Positions 9,720-19,900 of a stretch of DNA of 64,000 bases are shown piece by piece; position 1 is the stretch's first letter, and each line of letters opens with the position of its first letter. Below the pieces are notes generated by a model that was given only the letters and a program-made list of their open reading frames with translations, did not search any database and was not told where the DNA came from. The DNA is taken from NCBI GenBank assembly GCA_026169375.1, contig JAPFCR010000035.1:240053-304052 (forward strand), in the 5' to 3' direction. The position numbers and the translations under genes were made by a program. This DNA is from Sporosarcina sp. Its GTDB lineage: Bacteria > Bacillota > Bacilli > Bacillales_A > Planococcaceae.

Positions 9720-10583
9720 TTGTTGTTCATCTTCTACAAAATCAAATGTTAATTTTCCAAGTTGTTCAGTACGAATATCTTGTACAACAAGTTCAGATAC
9801 TTTGTCATAATCAATTTCTCCGCCAGCAATGATCGTATTTTTCAACTTTCCTAAATGATCAAAGACAGCTAAGATTTCATCGGGACTTTCACCGATTGTT
9901 GCTAATTCATATTTTTCTTCAAGTCGATCAGGATAATGCGCTTCTAAAAAGCGTAAACCATATAGAGCTAAGTCATCCATATTTAATACGGTGTCTTTTA
10001 TCGCACCTGTAAGCGCTAATTTATAACCTGCTTCTTTATCTTCGAATTTCGGCCATAAAATCCCGGGTGTATCGAGTAATTCTAATTCTTTTCCGTATTT
10101 AATCCATTGCTGCGCTCTCGTCACACCTGGTTTATTTCCTGTTTTCGCAATATTTCTTTTCGCCAAGCGGTTAATTAATGTCGACTTTCCTACGTTTGGA
10201 ATGCCAACAATCATTGCGCGAATCGCACCAGGTCGTATCCCTCTTTTTTCCATTCTTTCAATTTTAGGCGCTAAGATTTCTTTCGCTTTTCTTGTTACAA
10301 TTTGTAAACCTTGTCCTTGAAACGAATTCACTGCGACTGCTTCAATTCCTTGCTCTTTAAAATAGCGAATCCAACGATCTGTTTCTGCCCGATCAGCTAA
10401 GTCAGCTTTGTTTAAAATTACTAGCCTTGGTTTTTGATGAATGACTTCATCAATCATTGGATTTCGAGAAGATAACGGAAGTCTTGCATCAATTAACTCA
10501 AAAACAATATCTACTAATTTTAACTTCTCAGTTACTTCCCGGCGCGCTTTTGCCATATGACCTGGAAACCATTGGATGGTCAT
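9717..10583 (-). CDS. rbgA: Ribosome biogenesis GTPase RbgA (YlqF)
   Basis: Circularly permuted GTPase needed for late assembly of the 50S subunit. The motif order is G4 (NKAD, 58-61), G1 (GIPNVGKS, 127-134), then G3 (DTPG), the mark of the YlqF/YawG family. Length is 288 aa. I chose the ATG at 10581-10583 because AAAGGAGTGAT lies upstream; an in-frame TTG seven codons earlier overlaps that site. It starts 13 bp after lepB. Its conserved neighbours rplS and the signal peptidase gene are those seen in Bacillus. Confidence 0.96.
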   Translation of the reverse strand: MTIQWFPGHMAKARREVTEKLKLVDIVFELIDARLPLSSRNPMIDEVIHQKPRLVILNKADLADRAETDRWIRYFKEQGIEAVAVNSFQGQGLQIVTRKAKEILAPKIERMEKRGIRPGAIRAMIVGIPNVGKSTLINRLAKRNIAKTGNKPGVTRAQQWIKYGKELELLDTPGILWPKFEDKEAGYKLALTGAIKDTVLNMDDLALYGLRFLEAHYPDRLEEKYELATIGESPDEILAVFDHLGKLKNTIIAGGEIDYDKVSELVVQDIRTEQLGKLTFDFVEDEQQ

Positions 10584-10596
10584 ACTATCACTCCTT

Positions 10597-11154
10597 TTAG
10601 TCAACGAACCTAAAGTCTTTCATTGGCCAAAAGACAATCGTTGTTTTTCCGATAATCTTATCCATTGAGACGGCCCCGATATGTCGCGAGTCTTTACTTC
10701 TTCGACGGTTATCTCCTAACACAAACACATGATCTTCAGGTACAACCATTGATTCGATCTTATCTTCTAATATAAAGTCTTCAGTAAGTGGATATTCGTC
10801 AAACTCCTCTTTATATAAATCTAAATACGGTTCTTTCACTGGTTCTCCGTTCACGTAAAGAATATCATCTTCATACGCGATTTCGTCTCCAGGAAGGCCT
10901 ATAATCCGTTTAATATAGTCTTTCTCGTCAGGTGCATGAAACACGATAATGTCAAATCGTTTCGGTTTTCCAACTGTGTAGCCAATTTTATTCACAATCA
11001 TTTTGTCCCCGTCTTCTAGTGTTGGCATCATTGAGATTCCGTCTACTTCAATTGGTACAAATAGAAAGATACGAATGGCTGCCATTAAACCAAATGCAAT
11101 TAAAAGTGCTTTTATCCATTCCCATATTTCATTGCTCTTTTTTTCCTCGTTCAT
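10597..11154 (-). CDS. lepB: Type I signal peptidase
   Basis: Membrane-bound Ser/Lys protease that removes signal peptides from exported proteins. The 185-aa protein has one N-terminal transmembrane helix (about 12-33), the nucleophile Ser41 in GISMMPTL and the general base Lys82 in [11 protein letters not shown]. The C-terminal signature [11 protein letters not shown] is also present. It lies between rplS and rbgA, where Bacillaceae often carry a sip gene; the Bacillus names sipS/sipT/sipU cannot be assigned from sequence alone. Confidence 0.95.
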   Translation of the reverse strand: MNEEKKSNEIWEWIKALLIAFGLMAAIRIFLFVPIEVDGISMMPTLEDGDKMIVNKIGYTVGKPKRFDIIVFHAPDEKDYIKRIIGLPGDEIAYEDDILYVNGEPVKEPYLDLYKEEFDEYPLTEDFILEDKIESMVVPEDHVFVLGDNRRRSKDSRHIGAVSMDKIIGKTTIVFWPMKDFRFVD

Positions 11155-11210
11155 CTTTCAGCCCCCTGTGTTTACACTCTCTCTACTATACATTTTATCT
11201 GCTTTTGAAG

Positions 11211-11244
11211 CAAAAAGAAAGGAGACCTTTTAAGGGCCTCCTTT
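11211..11244 (-). terminator. Rho-independent terminator after rplS
   Basis: A 10-bp stem (11218-11227 with 11235-11244) and an A/T-rich loop followed by CTTTTT on the minus strand, 12 bp after the rplS stop. It separates rplS from the signal peptidase gene. Confidence 0.85.
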
Positions 11245-11256
11245 GCTTGCTTATCA

Positions 11257-11601
11257 TTAGCGAAGTTCTTTGATACGTGCTGCTCTTCCGCGTAGACTGC
11301 GTAAGTAGTACAATTTCGCACGACGAACTTTTCCGCGACGTACAACATCAATTTTTTCGATTTTTGGTGTGTGTACAGGGAACGTACGCTCAACACCTAC
11401 ACCGTTAGAAATTTTACGAACTGTAAATGTTTCGCTAATTCCTCCACCACGGCGTTTAATAACGACACCTTCATAAAGCTGGATACGTTCACGTGAACCT
11501 TCCGTGATTCTTACGTGTAAACGAACTGTGTCTCCTGCACGGAACTTAGGAATGTCCGTACGAATTTGATCTTTTGTAATCTCTGCAATAATGTTTTGCA
11601 T
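11257..11601 (-). CDS. rplS: 50S ribosomal protein L19
   Basis: 114-aa large-subunit protein at the 30S-50S interface. It carries the family core [29 protein letters not shown] and [15 protein letters not shown], with a basic C-terminus. A GAAGGAG site is present. It has its own promoter and a leader hairpin that may mediate autoregulation, and its own terminator, so it forms a single-gene unit between trmD and lepB. Confidence 0.98.
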   Translation of the reverse strand: MQNIIAEITKDQIRTDIPKFRAGDTVRLHVRITEGSRERIQLYEGVVIKRRGGGISETFTVRKISNGVGVERTFPVHTPKIEKIDVVRRGKVRRAKLYYLRSLRGRAARIKELR

Positions 11602-11620
11602 TGTATTCTCTCCTTCTCCA

Positions 11621-11660
11621 CAGATGCTCTTGCACTCTTTCTTTGCAGCGGAACATCAGT
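11621..11660 (-). promoter_or_regulatory. Candidate ribosomal L19 leader hairpin
   Basis: In the rplS 5' untranslated region an interrupted hairpin forms: GATG with CATC and GC with GC at the base, TGCA with TGCA near the tip. The rplS ribosome binding site follows within about 15 nt. Firmicutes are known to carry an L19 leader RNA at this place, thought to bind L19. I match it on position and shape; a covariance search would settle it. Confidence 0.5.
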
Positions 11661-11692
11661 CAATATGTACTTCACATAGAAGCACATAGTAG

Positions 11693-11721
11693 ATAATATC
11701 ATAAATCACTGCCTTGTGCAA
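11693..11721 (-). promoter_or_regulatory. SigA promoter for rplS
   Basis: TTGCAC (11716-11721) and TATTAT (11693-11698, 5 of 6) with a 17-nt spacer on the minus strand. It gives a leader of about 85 nt containing the hairpin at 11621-11660. Confidence 0.6.
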
Positions 11722-11796
11722 TCAAATCTGTTTGTTTTTTTATATTTTTTCTGTCTTAAAAAACCAGGTTAAACAAATAAGTTGAATAATAGAACT

Positions 11797-12534
11797 TTAC
11801 TTTTGTTTCTTTAATTCAGCTAGTCGTTTTTTTTGATAATCCGTTAAAGGAGCGGTTTCTAGTAAATCTTTTCTCCTATTAAATGTACGCAGTAAAGCTT
11901 GCTCTTCACGCCATTCTTCAATTTTCGCATGATTTCCAGATAATAAAACTTCAGGTACTTCCATCCCTCTAAAATTAGCAGGCCTTGTATATTGTGGATG
12001 TTCTAATAATCCTGTTGAAAACGAGTCTAATACAGATGACTCAGCATTCCCTAGCACATCTGGGAGCAATCTCACAACACTATCTACAATCGCCATTGCC
12101 GCAATTTCTCCACCTGTTAACACAAAGTCACCTAGAGAAATTTCATCTGTAACGAGTTCTTCTCGAATTCGTTCATCATACCCTTCATAATGCCCGCAAA
12201 TTAAAATCAAATGTTCTTCTTTAGAAAACTCTTCTGCTTTCTTTTGCGTGAAACGTTCACCTTGAGGGCATAATAAAACAACTCGTGGCTTTGTCTGTAT
12301 ATTTTCGGTAACAGCTTCTACGGCTGAAAATAGCGGCTCTGGCTTTAACACCATTCCTGCACCGCCACCATATGGATAATCATCTACTTTACGGTGTTTA
12401 TTTTCTGAGTAATCTCTGAAGTCTGTCACACGAAACTCGACTGCTTCTTTTTCTTGTGCTTTTTTCATAATTGATGAATGAAGTACACCATCAAACATTT
12501 CTGGAAATAAACTGAGTATATCAATATTCATCAT
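11797..12534 (-). CDS. trmD: tRNA (guanine-N1-)-methyltransferase TrmD
   Basis: Methylates G37 of tRNAs reading CNN codons, preventing +1 frameshifts. The 245-aa SPOUT enzyme begins [13 protein letters not shown] and has [26 protein letters not shown] and [11 protein letters not shown], which form the trefoil knot that binds S-adenosylmethionine. The start overlaps the rimM stop (ATGA). A second ATG follows at once, so the product may begin with one or two Met. It is coupled to rimM. Confidence 0.97.
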   Translation of the reverse strand: MMNIDILSLFPEMFDGVLHSSIMKKAQEKEAVEFRVTDFRDYSENKHRKVDDYPYGGGAGMVLKPEPLFSAVEAVTENIQTKPRVVLLCPQGERFTQKKAEEFSKEEHLILICGHYEGYDERIREELVTDEISLGDFVLTGGEIAAMAIVDSVVRLLPDVLGNAESSVLDSFSTGLLEHPQYTRPANFRGMEVPEVLLSGNHAKIEEWREEQALLRTFNRRKDLLETAPLTDYQKKRLAELKKQK

Positions 12535-13046
12535 GAAAGCAGCCCTTCAAGTGGATCAATGATAACTTTTTTATTTTCTACATCTACTTCTTTCACAACA
12601 TCTTCAATATATGGAATATAATGCATCTTGCCTTCACTCGGTTTAACTTCCCAAACGTCATTCGCACCTGTAGCCATAATTTCTGTCACTTCACCAATGA
12701 CAGTGCCTTCTAAGTCAACAACGGTACAGCCGATAATTTCATAATGATAAAACTCATGTGCACCAAGCACACTAAATTGATCTTCCGAAACTTTCAACAT
12801 CCCATCGCGATAATGTTCAACCTCATTAATATTTGAATGATTTTTAAAAGTTAATAAGTCAAAGTTTTTATGCTTGCGGTGTGTTTCGACTGTTAACATG
12901 ATTGGTTGTTCACTCTTTGGCATAAACAGTCCCAGCTCGCTTCCTTGTGCAAAGCGTTCTTCAGGAAAATCTGTCTGTGAAATTACACGAACCTCTCCGC
13001 GCACACCATGTGTATTCACAATCTTTCCAACATTCAGCCATTTCAT
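12531..13046 (-). CDS. rimM: 16S rRNA processing protein RimM
   Basis: Ribosome maturation factor that binds S19 during 30S head assembly. The 171-aa protein has the N-terminal beta-barrel ([16 protein letters not shown]) and the C-terminal PRC-barrel ([26 protein letters not shown]). The upstream spacer contains element A instead of the ylqD gene seen here in B. subtilis, so the link to khpA-rpsP is interrupted. Confidence 0.96.
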   Translation of the reverse strand: MKWLNVGKIVNTHGVRGEVRVISQTDFPEERFAQGSELGLFMPKSEQPIMLTVETHRKHKNFDLLTFKNHSNINEVEHYRDGMLKVSEDQFSVLGAHEFYHYEIIGCTVVDLEGTVIGEVTEIMATGANDVWEVKPSEGKMHYIPYIEDVVKEVDVENKKVIIDPLEGLLS

Positions 13047-13158
13047 TTTGAATCCCTTCTTTCCAAAACTAATCGGTCACACTTTCATATGATTTCTGCA
13101 GACCTCCAGGATATAAACCTTCGATCCGTTATCGTAATATTCAGTACTTAACTGAATT

Positions 13159-13322
13159 AGGCATAAAATGATACCTCAATCAGTGGGAGTTTTCTTCAGC
13201 TTTCATCGATTGTTAACTTCACCAATTAAGCTTTTACGGGCTGTTGATCTCCCATACATTTTTATCGCTTTCACTTAAATTTTGAAGTGAAAGCTTACTG
13301 CCCGTTAATACGGGATAAATCC
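13159..13322. repeat. Structured intergenic element A (IS-end or MITE-like)
   Basis: About 164 bp in the 315-bp gap between rimM and khpA, related to element B at 25472-25695. Shared blocks are TCAATCAGTGGG near the left end and GCTTTTACGGGC, TTCACTTAAAT, ACTGCCCGTTAAT and CGGGATAAATCC at the right end. ACGGGC (13236-13241) pairs with GCCCGT (13300-13305), enclosing a 9-bp stem (13268-13276 with 13285-13293). GCCCGT can instead pair with the ACGGG just downstream. There is no coding capacity. It looks like a non-autonomous transposon end or structured RNA; the exact class is not known. The rest of the gap (13047-13158) shows nothing recognisable. Confidence 0.6.
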
Positions 13323-13323
13323 A

Positions 13324-13361
13324 TTTAAAAAGGAAGGAACGCTCGCTCCTTCCTTTTTAAA
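13324..13361 (-). terminator. Rho-independent terminator after khpA
   Basis: Perfect 12-bp stem (13327-13338 with 13347-13358), extendable by three A-T pairs, directly after the khpA stop. It has T runs on both sides and could work in either direction. It ends the ylxM-ffh-rpsP-khpA unit, so rimM-trmD would need another promoter or read-through. Confidence 0.85.
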
Positions 13362-13595
13362 TCAATCTATAATGTCGACAAAAACTCTTTTGCCGTGGTG
13401 ACTGCCTGCTGCTGAATAAACAATCGTACGAATTGCTTTAGCAACGCGTCCTTGCTTTCCGATTACTTTCCCCATATCTTCTGCATGAACAGACAATTTA
13501 TACGTAACTTTATTGTCTTGTTCATCTTTGTCTACCTGAACCTCTTCAGGATAGTCGACTAATGGTTTAACAATCGTTTCAATCAGCTGCTTCAT
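13362..13595 (-). CDS. khpA: KH-domain RNA-binding protein KhpA (YlqC)
   Basis: 77-aa single KH-domain protein with the GxxG loop in GKVIGKQGRVAKAIR. In Gram-positive bacteria KhpA pairs with KhpB/Jag and binds many RNAs, affecting cell-wall growth; that role is family knowledge. AGGAGGGG precedes the ATG. It follows rpsP after a 128-bp spacer containing a hairpin, and a strong terminator follows it. Confidence 0.94.
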   Translation of the reverse strand: MKQLIETIVKPLVDYPEEVQVDKDEQDNKVTYKLSVHAEDMGKVIGKQGRVAKAIRTIVYSAAGSHHGKRVFVDIID

Positions 13596-13629
13596 GTCTA
13601 CCCCTCCTGATCGTATGCATAGATGGCTC

Positions 13630-13663
13630 GTTGACCCTTTTTGATACCATCATCAGGGTCAAC
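13630..13663 (-). other. Hairpin between rpsP and khpA without T run
   Basis: A perfect 9-bp stem, GTTGACCCT with its complement, around a 16-nt loop. No T run follows on the minus strand, so it is unlikely to terminate. It may mark an mRNA processing or stability site between rpsP and khpA. Confidence 0.5.
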
Positions 13664-13723
13664 AGTTCATCATGCTCGATTGATTTAGTTTTCAATCAGA
13701 ATTTTTCTTATGAAAAACTTCTC

Positions 13724-13996
13724 TTATTTACTGTTTTTAGCATTATGGAATTTCTCCATGATGCCTTCGTCAGAAAACAAGTTGCGCACAGTGTCAGAAG
13801 GTTGTGCACCGTTCTGTAACCATTTAAGCGCTAGCTCTTCATCGATTTTCAACTCTACCGGTTGTGTTAGTGGATTGTATGTTCCAACTGTCTCGATTTG
13901 ACGACCATCACGTGGTGAACGTGAATCTGCTACTACAATACGATAGAAAGGAGTTTTCTTTGCTCCCATACGTTTTAAACGAATTTTAACTGCCAT
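13724..13996 (-). CDS. rpsP: 30S ribosomal protein S16
   Basis: 90-aa small-subunit protein with the typical start [14 protein letters not shown] and [18 protein letters not shown] and [13 protein letters not shown] use the ATG at 13994-13996. An in-frame GTG five codons earlier overlaps the GGAGG site. It follows ffh after a 183-bp AT-rich spacer in which I see no convincing promoter, so it is probably read from the ylxM-ffh promoter. Confidence 0.97.
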   Translation of the reverse strand: MAVKIRLKRMGAKKTPFYRIVVADSRSPRDGRQIETVGTYNPLTQPVELKIDEELALKWLQNGAQPSDTVRNLFSDEGIMEKFHNAKNSK

Positions 13997-14179
13997 TATT
14001 AATTGCACCTCCGAATAGTTTCACACAAGAACTTATATTAACAAGCTTTTTTGTGTTTGTAAAGTGTTTTCTCTTAACACCTGAAAAAATCTTTTGTTTT
14101 TCATGAATAATGTTGATTCTGACGGTATTCACAACGATTAAAAACTTATATTGAATCAACAAAAGTGTCATTTACCAAC

Positions 14180-15535
14180 TTATTTAAATAAAGAATCAAA
14201 GCTAGGCATTCTCATTTTCTTATTGCCTTTTTGCTGCATATTTGACATTTGTTTAACCATTTTCTTCATATCATTAAACTGTTTCAGTAAACGGTTGACT
14301 TCTTGAATCGACGTCCCCGATCCTTTTGCAATTCGTCTACGTCTATTTGCGTTAATAATTTCAGGTGTTGCGCGCTCAGTAGGCGTCATAGACTGAATCA
14401 CTGCCTCTACCCTGCCCATTTGATTTTCATCGACTTGCGCATTTTCTAAGCCTTTAATTTTATTTGCACCTGGCATCATTCTTAAAAGCTCATCCAACGG
14501 CCCCATCTTTTTCACTTGTTGTAACTGATCTAAAAAGTCATCTAATGTAAATGTTTGCGTGCGGAATTTCTCTTCCATTTCCCTTGCTTTTTCTTCATCC
14601 ACATTTTCCTGTGCTTTTTCGATGAGTGACATCACATCACCCATCCCTAAAATACGAGACGCCATTCTTTCAGGATGGAAAGGCTCAAGCGCATCCATTC
14701 TTTCGCCAACTCCGATAAATTTAATCGGTTTGTCAGTTACAGAACGGATTGACAGAGCAGCTCCACCACGTGTATCACCGTCTAGTTTTGTTAAGACGAC
14801 TCCAGTAATCCCAACTGTATCATTGAAGTTTTTCGCAACGTTTACTGCATCTTGTCCTGTCATCGCATCAACCACAAGGAATACTTCATCTGGTTTTGTA
14901 AGTTCCTGAATGTCCTTTAGTTCTTGCATTAAATCTTCATCAACATGAAGTCTACCTGCCGTGTCAATGATGACAACATCATGATGCTCTTTTTCTGCTT
15001 CTTCTAATGCTTGCCTTGCAATTTCTACTGGTGAGATATCCGTTCCACGTGCAAAAACGGGAACGGATAGCTGTTTACCAAGTGTCTCCAATTGTTGAAT
15101 TGCAGCTGGTCGATAAACGTCTGCCGCCACGAGTAATGGTTTTCTATTATGATTTTTACGTAATAAAGTTGCTAATTTACCTGTCGTTGTCGTTTTACCT
15201 GCACCTTGTAAACCAACCATCATAATAACGGTTGGTGATCTTCTTGCAAATTGAATAGGCGCTTGCTCGCCACCCATTAAATTTGTCAGTTCATCTTGTA
15301 CAATTTTAACGACTTGTTGGCCTGGTGTTAAACTTTTTAAAACCTCTTGGCCAACTGCTTTTTCACTTACTGTTTTTACAAATTCACGAACGACTTTTAA
15401 GTTTACGTCCGCTTCAATGAGTGCGAACCTGACTTCTCGCATCATCTCTTTAACGTCTGCTTCGTTAATCTTCCCTTTGCCCCTTATTTTCTGGAGCGTT
15501 CCTTGCAGCCGCTCAGCTAAACCTTCAAATGCCAT
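14180..15535 (-). CDS. ffh: Signal recognition particle protein Ffh
   Basis: GTPase subunit of the signal recognition particle; binds 4.5S/scRNA and signal sequences at the ribosome. The 451-aa protein has the N domain (1-90), the G domain with GLQGAGKT (108-115), DTAGRLHVDE and TKLDGDTRGG, and a Met-rich M domain from about 300 ending in KKMVKQMSNMQQKG. The ATG has AGGAGG 8 nt upstream. It is transcribed with ylxM 13 bp upstream. Its receptor FtsY is encoded just beyond. Confidence 0.98.
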   Translation of the reverse strand: MAFEGLAERLQGTLQKIRGKGKINEADVKEMMREVRFALIEADVNLKVVREFVKTVSEKAVGQEVLKSLTPGQQVVKIVQDELTNLMGGEQAPIQFARRSPTVIMMVGLQGAGKTTTTGKLATLLRKNHNRKPLLVAADVYRPAAIQQLETLGKQLSVPVFARGTDISPVEIARQALEEAEKEHHDVVIIDTAGRLHVDEDLMQELKDIQELTKPDEVFLVVDAMTGQDAVNVAKNFNDTVGITGVVLTKLDGDTRGGAALSIRSVTDKPIKFIGVGERMDALEPFHPERMASRILGMGDVMSLIEKAQENVDEEKAREMEEKFRTQTFTLDDFLDQLQQVKKMGPLDELLRMMPGANKIKGLENAQVDENQMGRVEAVIQSMTPTERATPEIINANRRRRIAKGSGTSIQEVNRLLKQFNDMKKMVKQMSNMQQKGNKKMRMPSFDSLFK

Positions 15536-15547
15536 GCATGCCGCCTC

Positions 15548-15889
15548 CTAGTCATGATCTTTTAATACATTTACTAAATGCTTCATTTCTTCCACATGTT
15601 TAATTTTTGGTTCTTGTTGTAATAATTTTTCCATCTTTGCAGTCACTTCCAAACGCCTTTGAAACTTCGCAAAGAGATGGAGTTTTTGTTCATAATCTTC
15701 CAACATCGCTTCAGTTCTTCTGACATTATCATAAACAGCTTGCCTTGAAACATCATGCTCTTCAGCAATTTCACCTAATGACAAGTCTTCTAAATAATAA
15801 AGCTTCATATAAATTCGTTGCTTTTCTGTTAATAGCGATTGATAAAAGTCAAATAGGAAGTTAATACGCGTTGTTTTTACGAGCGACAT
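15548..15889 (-). CDS. ylxM: YlxM, helix-turn-helix partner of SRP
   Basis: 113-aa UPF0122 protein with a sigma-70 region 4-like helix-turn-helix ([21 protein letters not shown], about 40-60). It is encoded upstream of ffh throughout Firmicutes; in streptococci YlxM binds SRP components and modulates targeting. It follows a strong promoter. The C-terminal half is charged and helical. Confidence 0.93.
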   Translation of the reverse strand: MSLVKTTRINFLFDFYQSLLTEKQRIYMKLYYLEDLSLGEIAEEHDVSRQAVYDNVRRTEAMLEDYEQKLHLFAKFQRRLEVTAKMEKLLQQEPKIKHVEEMKHLVNVLKDHD

Positions 15890-15919
15890 TTTGTCACCTC
15901 AATTTTTTATTCCATTGTA

Positions 15920-15948
15920 AGCATATTATGAACGCTTATGACTGTCAA
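15920..15948 (-). promoter_or_regulatory. SigA promoter for ylxM-ffh-rpsP-khpA
   Basis: Perfect TTGACA (15943-15948) and TATGCT (15920-15925) with a 17-nt spacer on the minus strand, right after the ftsY stop codon and about 30 nt before ylxM. Confidence 0.65.
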
Positions 15949-15954
15949 GCCATT

Positions 15955-16962
15955 TTACTTGTCTTCTTCATCTTCCTCTATTTCTTCTTCCAATCCCTCA
16001 GCAAATAAGCCATAGACATATTTCTCAGGATCGAAAGGCTGTAAATCATCTACACCTTCTCCGAGTCCAACAAACTTAACCGGGATATTTAACTGGTTTC
16101 GAATAGCTAATACAATTCCGCCTTTTGCCGTTCCATCTAGCTTCGTCAAGACGATACCAGTTACGTTCGTCGCTTCTTGGAATGTTTTCGCTTGAACGAG
16201 TGCGTTTTGTCCTGTTGTTGCATCTAATGCAAGTAATACTTCATGCGGTGCGCCTTCTACTTCACGGTCAATGACACGGTGAATTTTTTCTAGTTCATTC
16301 ATTAAGTTTACTTTATTTTGAAGACGTCCTGCTGTATCACAGATGAGCACATCTACCTCGCGACTTTTTGCAGCACGAATAGCATCATACATGACTGCAG
16401 CTGGATCTGATCCTTCAGATTGACGAATCACTTCAACACCTGTACGTTCTCCCCAAACGACTAATTGGTCAATTGCACCTGCACGGAATGTGTCACCTGC
16501 CGCTAACATAACTGTCTTTCCTTCTTTTTGGAAACGAGCTGCGAGCTTACCGATTGTTGTGGTTTTCCCTACGCCGTTTACACCTACCATTAAAATAACA
16601 GACAAATCATCTTCTTGAAGGTTTAATTCACCTTCATCGTCTTCTCCTGCTTTATAAATTTCGACAAGCTTTTCTGAAATAACAGATTGGATACCTTCTG
16701 TATTTTTAATGTTTTTTCGTTGTACCTCAAGTCTTAATTCATCCGTCAATTCCATCACAGTTTCAAAACCAACATCAGCTTGTAATAATAAATCTTCAAG
16801 TTCTTCAAAGAATTCTTCGTCAACTTCTCTAAATTGCGCAACAAGATCATTAATTTTTGATGTGAATTGATCTCTTGTTTTCGAAAGTCCTTCTTTAAAC
16901 TTTTCTGTAACTGTTTCGTTTGTTCCTGTAATTTTTTCTTTTAACTTTCTAAAAAATGACAT
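15955..16962 (-). CDS. ftsY: SRP receptor FtsY
   Basis: Membrane-associated GTPase that docks the Ffh-ribosome complex to the Sec translocon. The 335-aa protein has a short acidic/basic A region, the N domain, and the G domain with GVNGVGKTTTIGKLA, DTAGRLQNK and TKLDGTAKGG. The C-terminal tail is strongly acidic. It lies 17 bp after smc behind AAGGAGG. The order smc-ftsY-ylxM-ffh matches B. subtilis. Confidence 0.98.
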   Translation of the reverse strand: MSFFRKLKEKITGTNETVTEKFKEGLSKTRDQFTSKINDLVAQFREVDEEFFEELEDLLLQADVGFETVMELTDELRLEVQRKNIKNTEGIQSVISEKLVEIYKAGEDDEGELNLQEDDLSVILMVGVNGVGKTTTIGKLAARFQKEGKTVMLAAGDTFRAGAIDQLVVWGERTGVEVIRQSEGSDPAAVMYDAIRAAKSREVDVLICDTAGRLQNKVNLMNELEKIHRVIDREVEGAPHEVLLALDATTGQNALVQAKTFQEATNVTGIVLTKLDGTAKGGIVLAIRNQLNIPVKFVGLGEGVDDLQPFDPEKYVYGLFAEGLEEEIEEDEEDK

Positions 16963-16979
16963 TGACTATTCCTCCTTAA

Positions 16980-19900
16980 CTATTGCATCATCGCTTCTTC
17001 AGGGACTTCTGATAATTTAACTGATATCACTTTTGAAACACCTGATTCTTGCATCGTGATCCCGTACAATACATCTGCGCCTTCCATCGTCCCTTTTCGG
17101 TGTGTAATCACGATGAACTGTGTATTATCCGAAACACGCTTTAAATAATTACTGTACCGAATAACGTTTGCTTCATCGAGTGCCGCTTCAACCTCATCTA
17201 AAATACAAAACGGTACCGGACGAACTTCGATAATGGAAAACAATAAAGAAATGGCCGTTAACGCACGCTCTCCACCCGATAAAAGACTTAAACTTTGCAT
17301 TTTTTTCCCCGGCGGTCTCGCAATAATTTCAACACCTGTATGCAATAAGTTTGCTGGATCTGTAAGGACGAGATCTGCATTTCCACCGCCAAACATTTCT
17401 TTAAACACTTGTCTAAATTGATGTTGAATCGCTTCAAACGTTGTAGAAAAACGAGCAGTCATTTCATGATCCATTTCTGTCATCGCTTCTTGCAATGTTT
17501 CTTTCGCTTCTAATAAATCGTTTCGTTGGTCAGTTAAAAACTGATGACGTTCAAACACTTCTTCATACTCTTGTATAGCACCTGGATTCACTGGACCAAT
17601 TTCTGTAAGTTCTTCTTGCAGTTTCTCTAACTGTACCCGGCTTTCCTGTTCATTGAAACCTTTTAGCAACTCTACATCTGGTCGCAAACCATACTCATTC
17701 AATAAGCGTTTTGTAAATGCTTCATATTGTACTTCAACACGAGACAATTCGACTGTCGTTGTGTGCAGTGTTGCATTCAGTTCTTCCGCATCTTGTCGCA
17801 ACAATTGTAATGCGGCTTCTTGTTCATTTAATTCCTTTGTATGTGCGGTACGCTCTTCTCTAATGACGACAATTTCTTTTTCCGCATCTGTTTTCATCGT
17901 TGCAGCCCATTCAATTTTCGCAATGATTTCTTCAGCAGATACATGTTCTTTGTCTATCTTCTTTAAATAGGACAATTCTTCCTGGTGTTGTGTTTGCTTT
18001 TTAGCGATATTGCTTTCAGTTGCTTCCATATCTGAAATTGCACGGCTTTGATAAGACTTTTGTTCACGTAAAATGGCAGCACGCTCACGAAGCTCTGCTA
18101 ATTGTTTCATCAGTGCCGCTTCTTCCGTACGCCAATCTGCCGTGAGTCGTTCTAATGTATCGATCTCAGTTTGCAATGTTTCCAATGTACTTTTTATTTT
18201 TTCATGGGTATTTTCTAGCGTTGCTTTCTTATTTAACAGCTCTGATCCCGTTGTTTCAACGCCGCGCCGTCCTAACTCCACAGTCTCTAGTTCATTTTTA
18301 ACCGTGCGAATAGCTAAGTCACTTTCACGGACATTCGCTTCAACCGCAGCACGCTCAAGTTGCAATGTTTCAGTTTGTTTGCGGAATTCCTCTGTTTTCT
18401 GCATATATTCCGCAACCTTCATTTTCACATGACTAATTTGTTCACTTCCTCTGTCGATAGAAGCTGTCATTTTTGCGACTTGCTTTGTTAACGTCTCCAA
18501 CTCAGCCCTTCTTGAAAACACAGAAGAACGACTTTGGGACCCACCACCAGTTAAAGAACCACCTGCGTTGACGATATCCCCGTCTACTGTTACGACTCGA
18601 TATCGGTAGTTCATTACTTTGGCAATTGCAGAAGCACCAACCAATGTTTTTGCTACAATTACATTTCCGAGTAAGTTTTCAATTATATTTTTATAAGTTT
18701 CCGCAACACTGACAAGTTCAGCCGCCACGCCTACAAATTCAGGATGTTGTTCGATAGAATGTAAAGTGGATGATTGAATTTTTCTCGACCGAATTACATC
18801 TAACGGTAAAAATGTTGCTCTTCCTTTATTGCGAGATTTTAAATGACCAATTGCATCTCTTGCACTCGATTCTGAAGTCGTAACAATATGTTGCATCGCT
18901 CCACCAAGAGCAGTTTCTACTGCTTTTACATAATTTTTTTCAACTGTAATTAACTCAGCAACTGCACCTTCAATCCCTGTAAGTTTTTTAGCCTCACGCG
19001 CAAGAAGCACTTCTTTTACGCCTGAATAAAACCCAGAAAAATCCGCTTCTAGACTTTGAAGCGCACGTAAGCGTCCTTGCATCTCATGTTGTTTGTTATG
19101 CGCTTGTTGCATAAGTTGTTGTTTTTCAACTAAATCTTTCTCTTGTACCTGTAAAGACTGAGCACTTTCCTCGTAACTTTTCGTCGCATTTTGAACGGTT
19201 TTTTGAATTTCAGTTAGCTTTTCAGCTCGCATCTTTTTCTCTTCTTGTAATTGCGCTAACTTCAATTTCAATGTATTTGTTTGTTCAATAATTTTCTGTG
19301 AAGAAGTTTCTTCACCAACCAGTCTCTCTTCAATATGTTTTAACTCATTTCGAATCGTCGCCTCTTCATTTAAATTATCAATATAAGCGGATTTCAAGTT
19401 TTCAATTTCTTGTTCCGTTTCCGTAACAGAACGTTTTAACATTTGAGTTGTGATGTTAATCTCGTCATTTACTTGCTCATATTCTTTTTTTAATAAACTG
19501 AGGTTTTCATTCGATTGTGCGAGTTTTTCTATTAAATCTGTTCGTTCTTTTTGAAATTCGATTAACTCTTCTTCAATTCTTTCAATTTGTATACTTGCAT
19601 TTCGTTCCTTTTCAGCCGAAAGTAAGCGTCTGCCTTCCCACATTTCACTTTCAGCACTTGCTTTCACAAGCTTTTGTTGAAGGGCTTCAAGCTGTAGTTC
19701 TTTAGCATCTAGGCTTTCTTTAAGCTTTGACGTTGTCGCTTCATATTTCTCAATTTTTATTTGTAATAAGTCTTTTTCTTGTTGGTCTTTTTGAACTTTT
19801 TTCAATTTTTCTTCAAGTTGCACACGTAAATTCCCAGCATCATAATTTAATAATCGAATATCGATTTCACGTACTTCTTTAGAAATTTCCGCATGCTTTT

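Noticed and set aside
14009..14179. Promoter for rpsP in the spacer after ffh
   Set aside because: TAATAT-like boxes exist but none has an acceptable -35 box at 16-18 nt; read-through from ffh is simpler.
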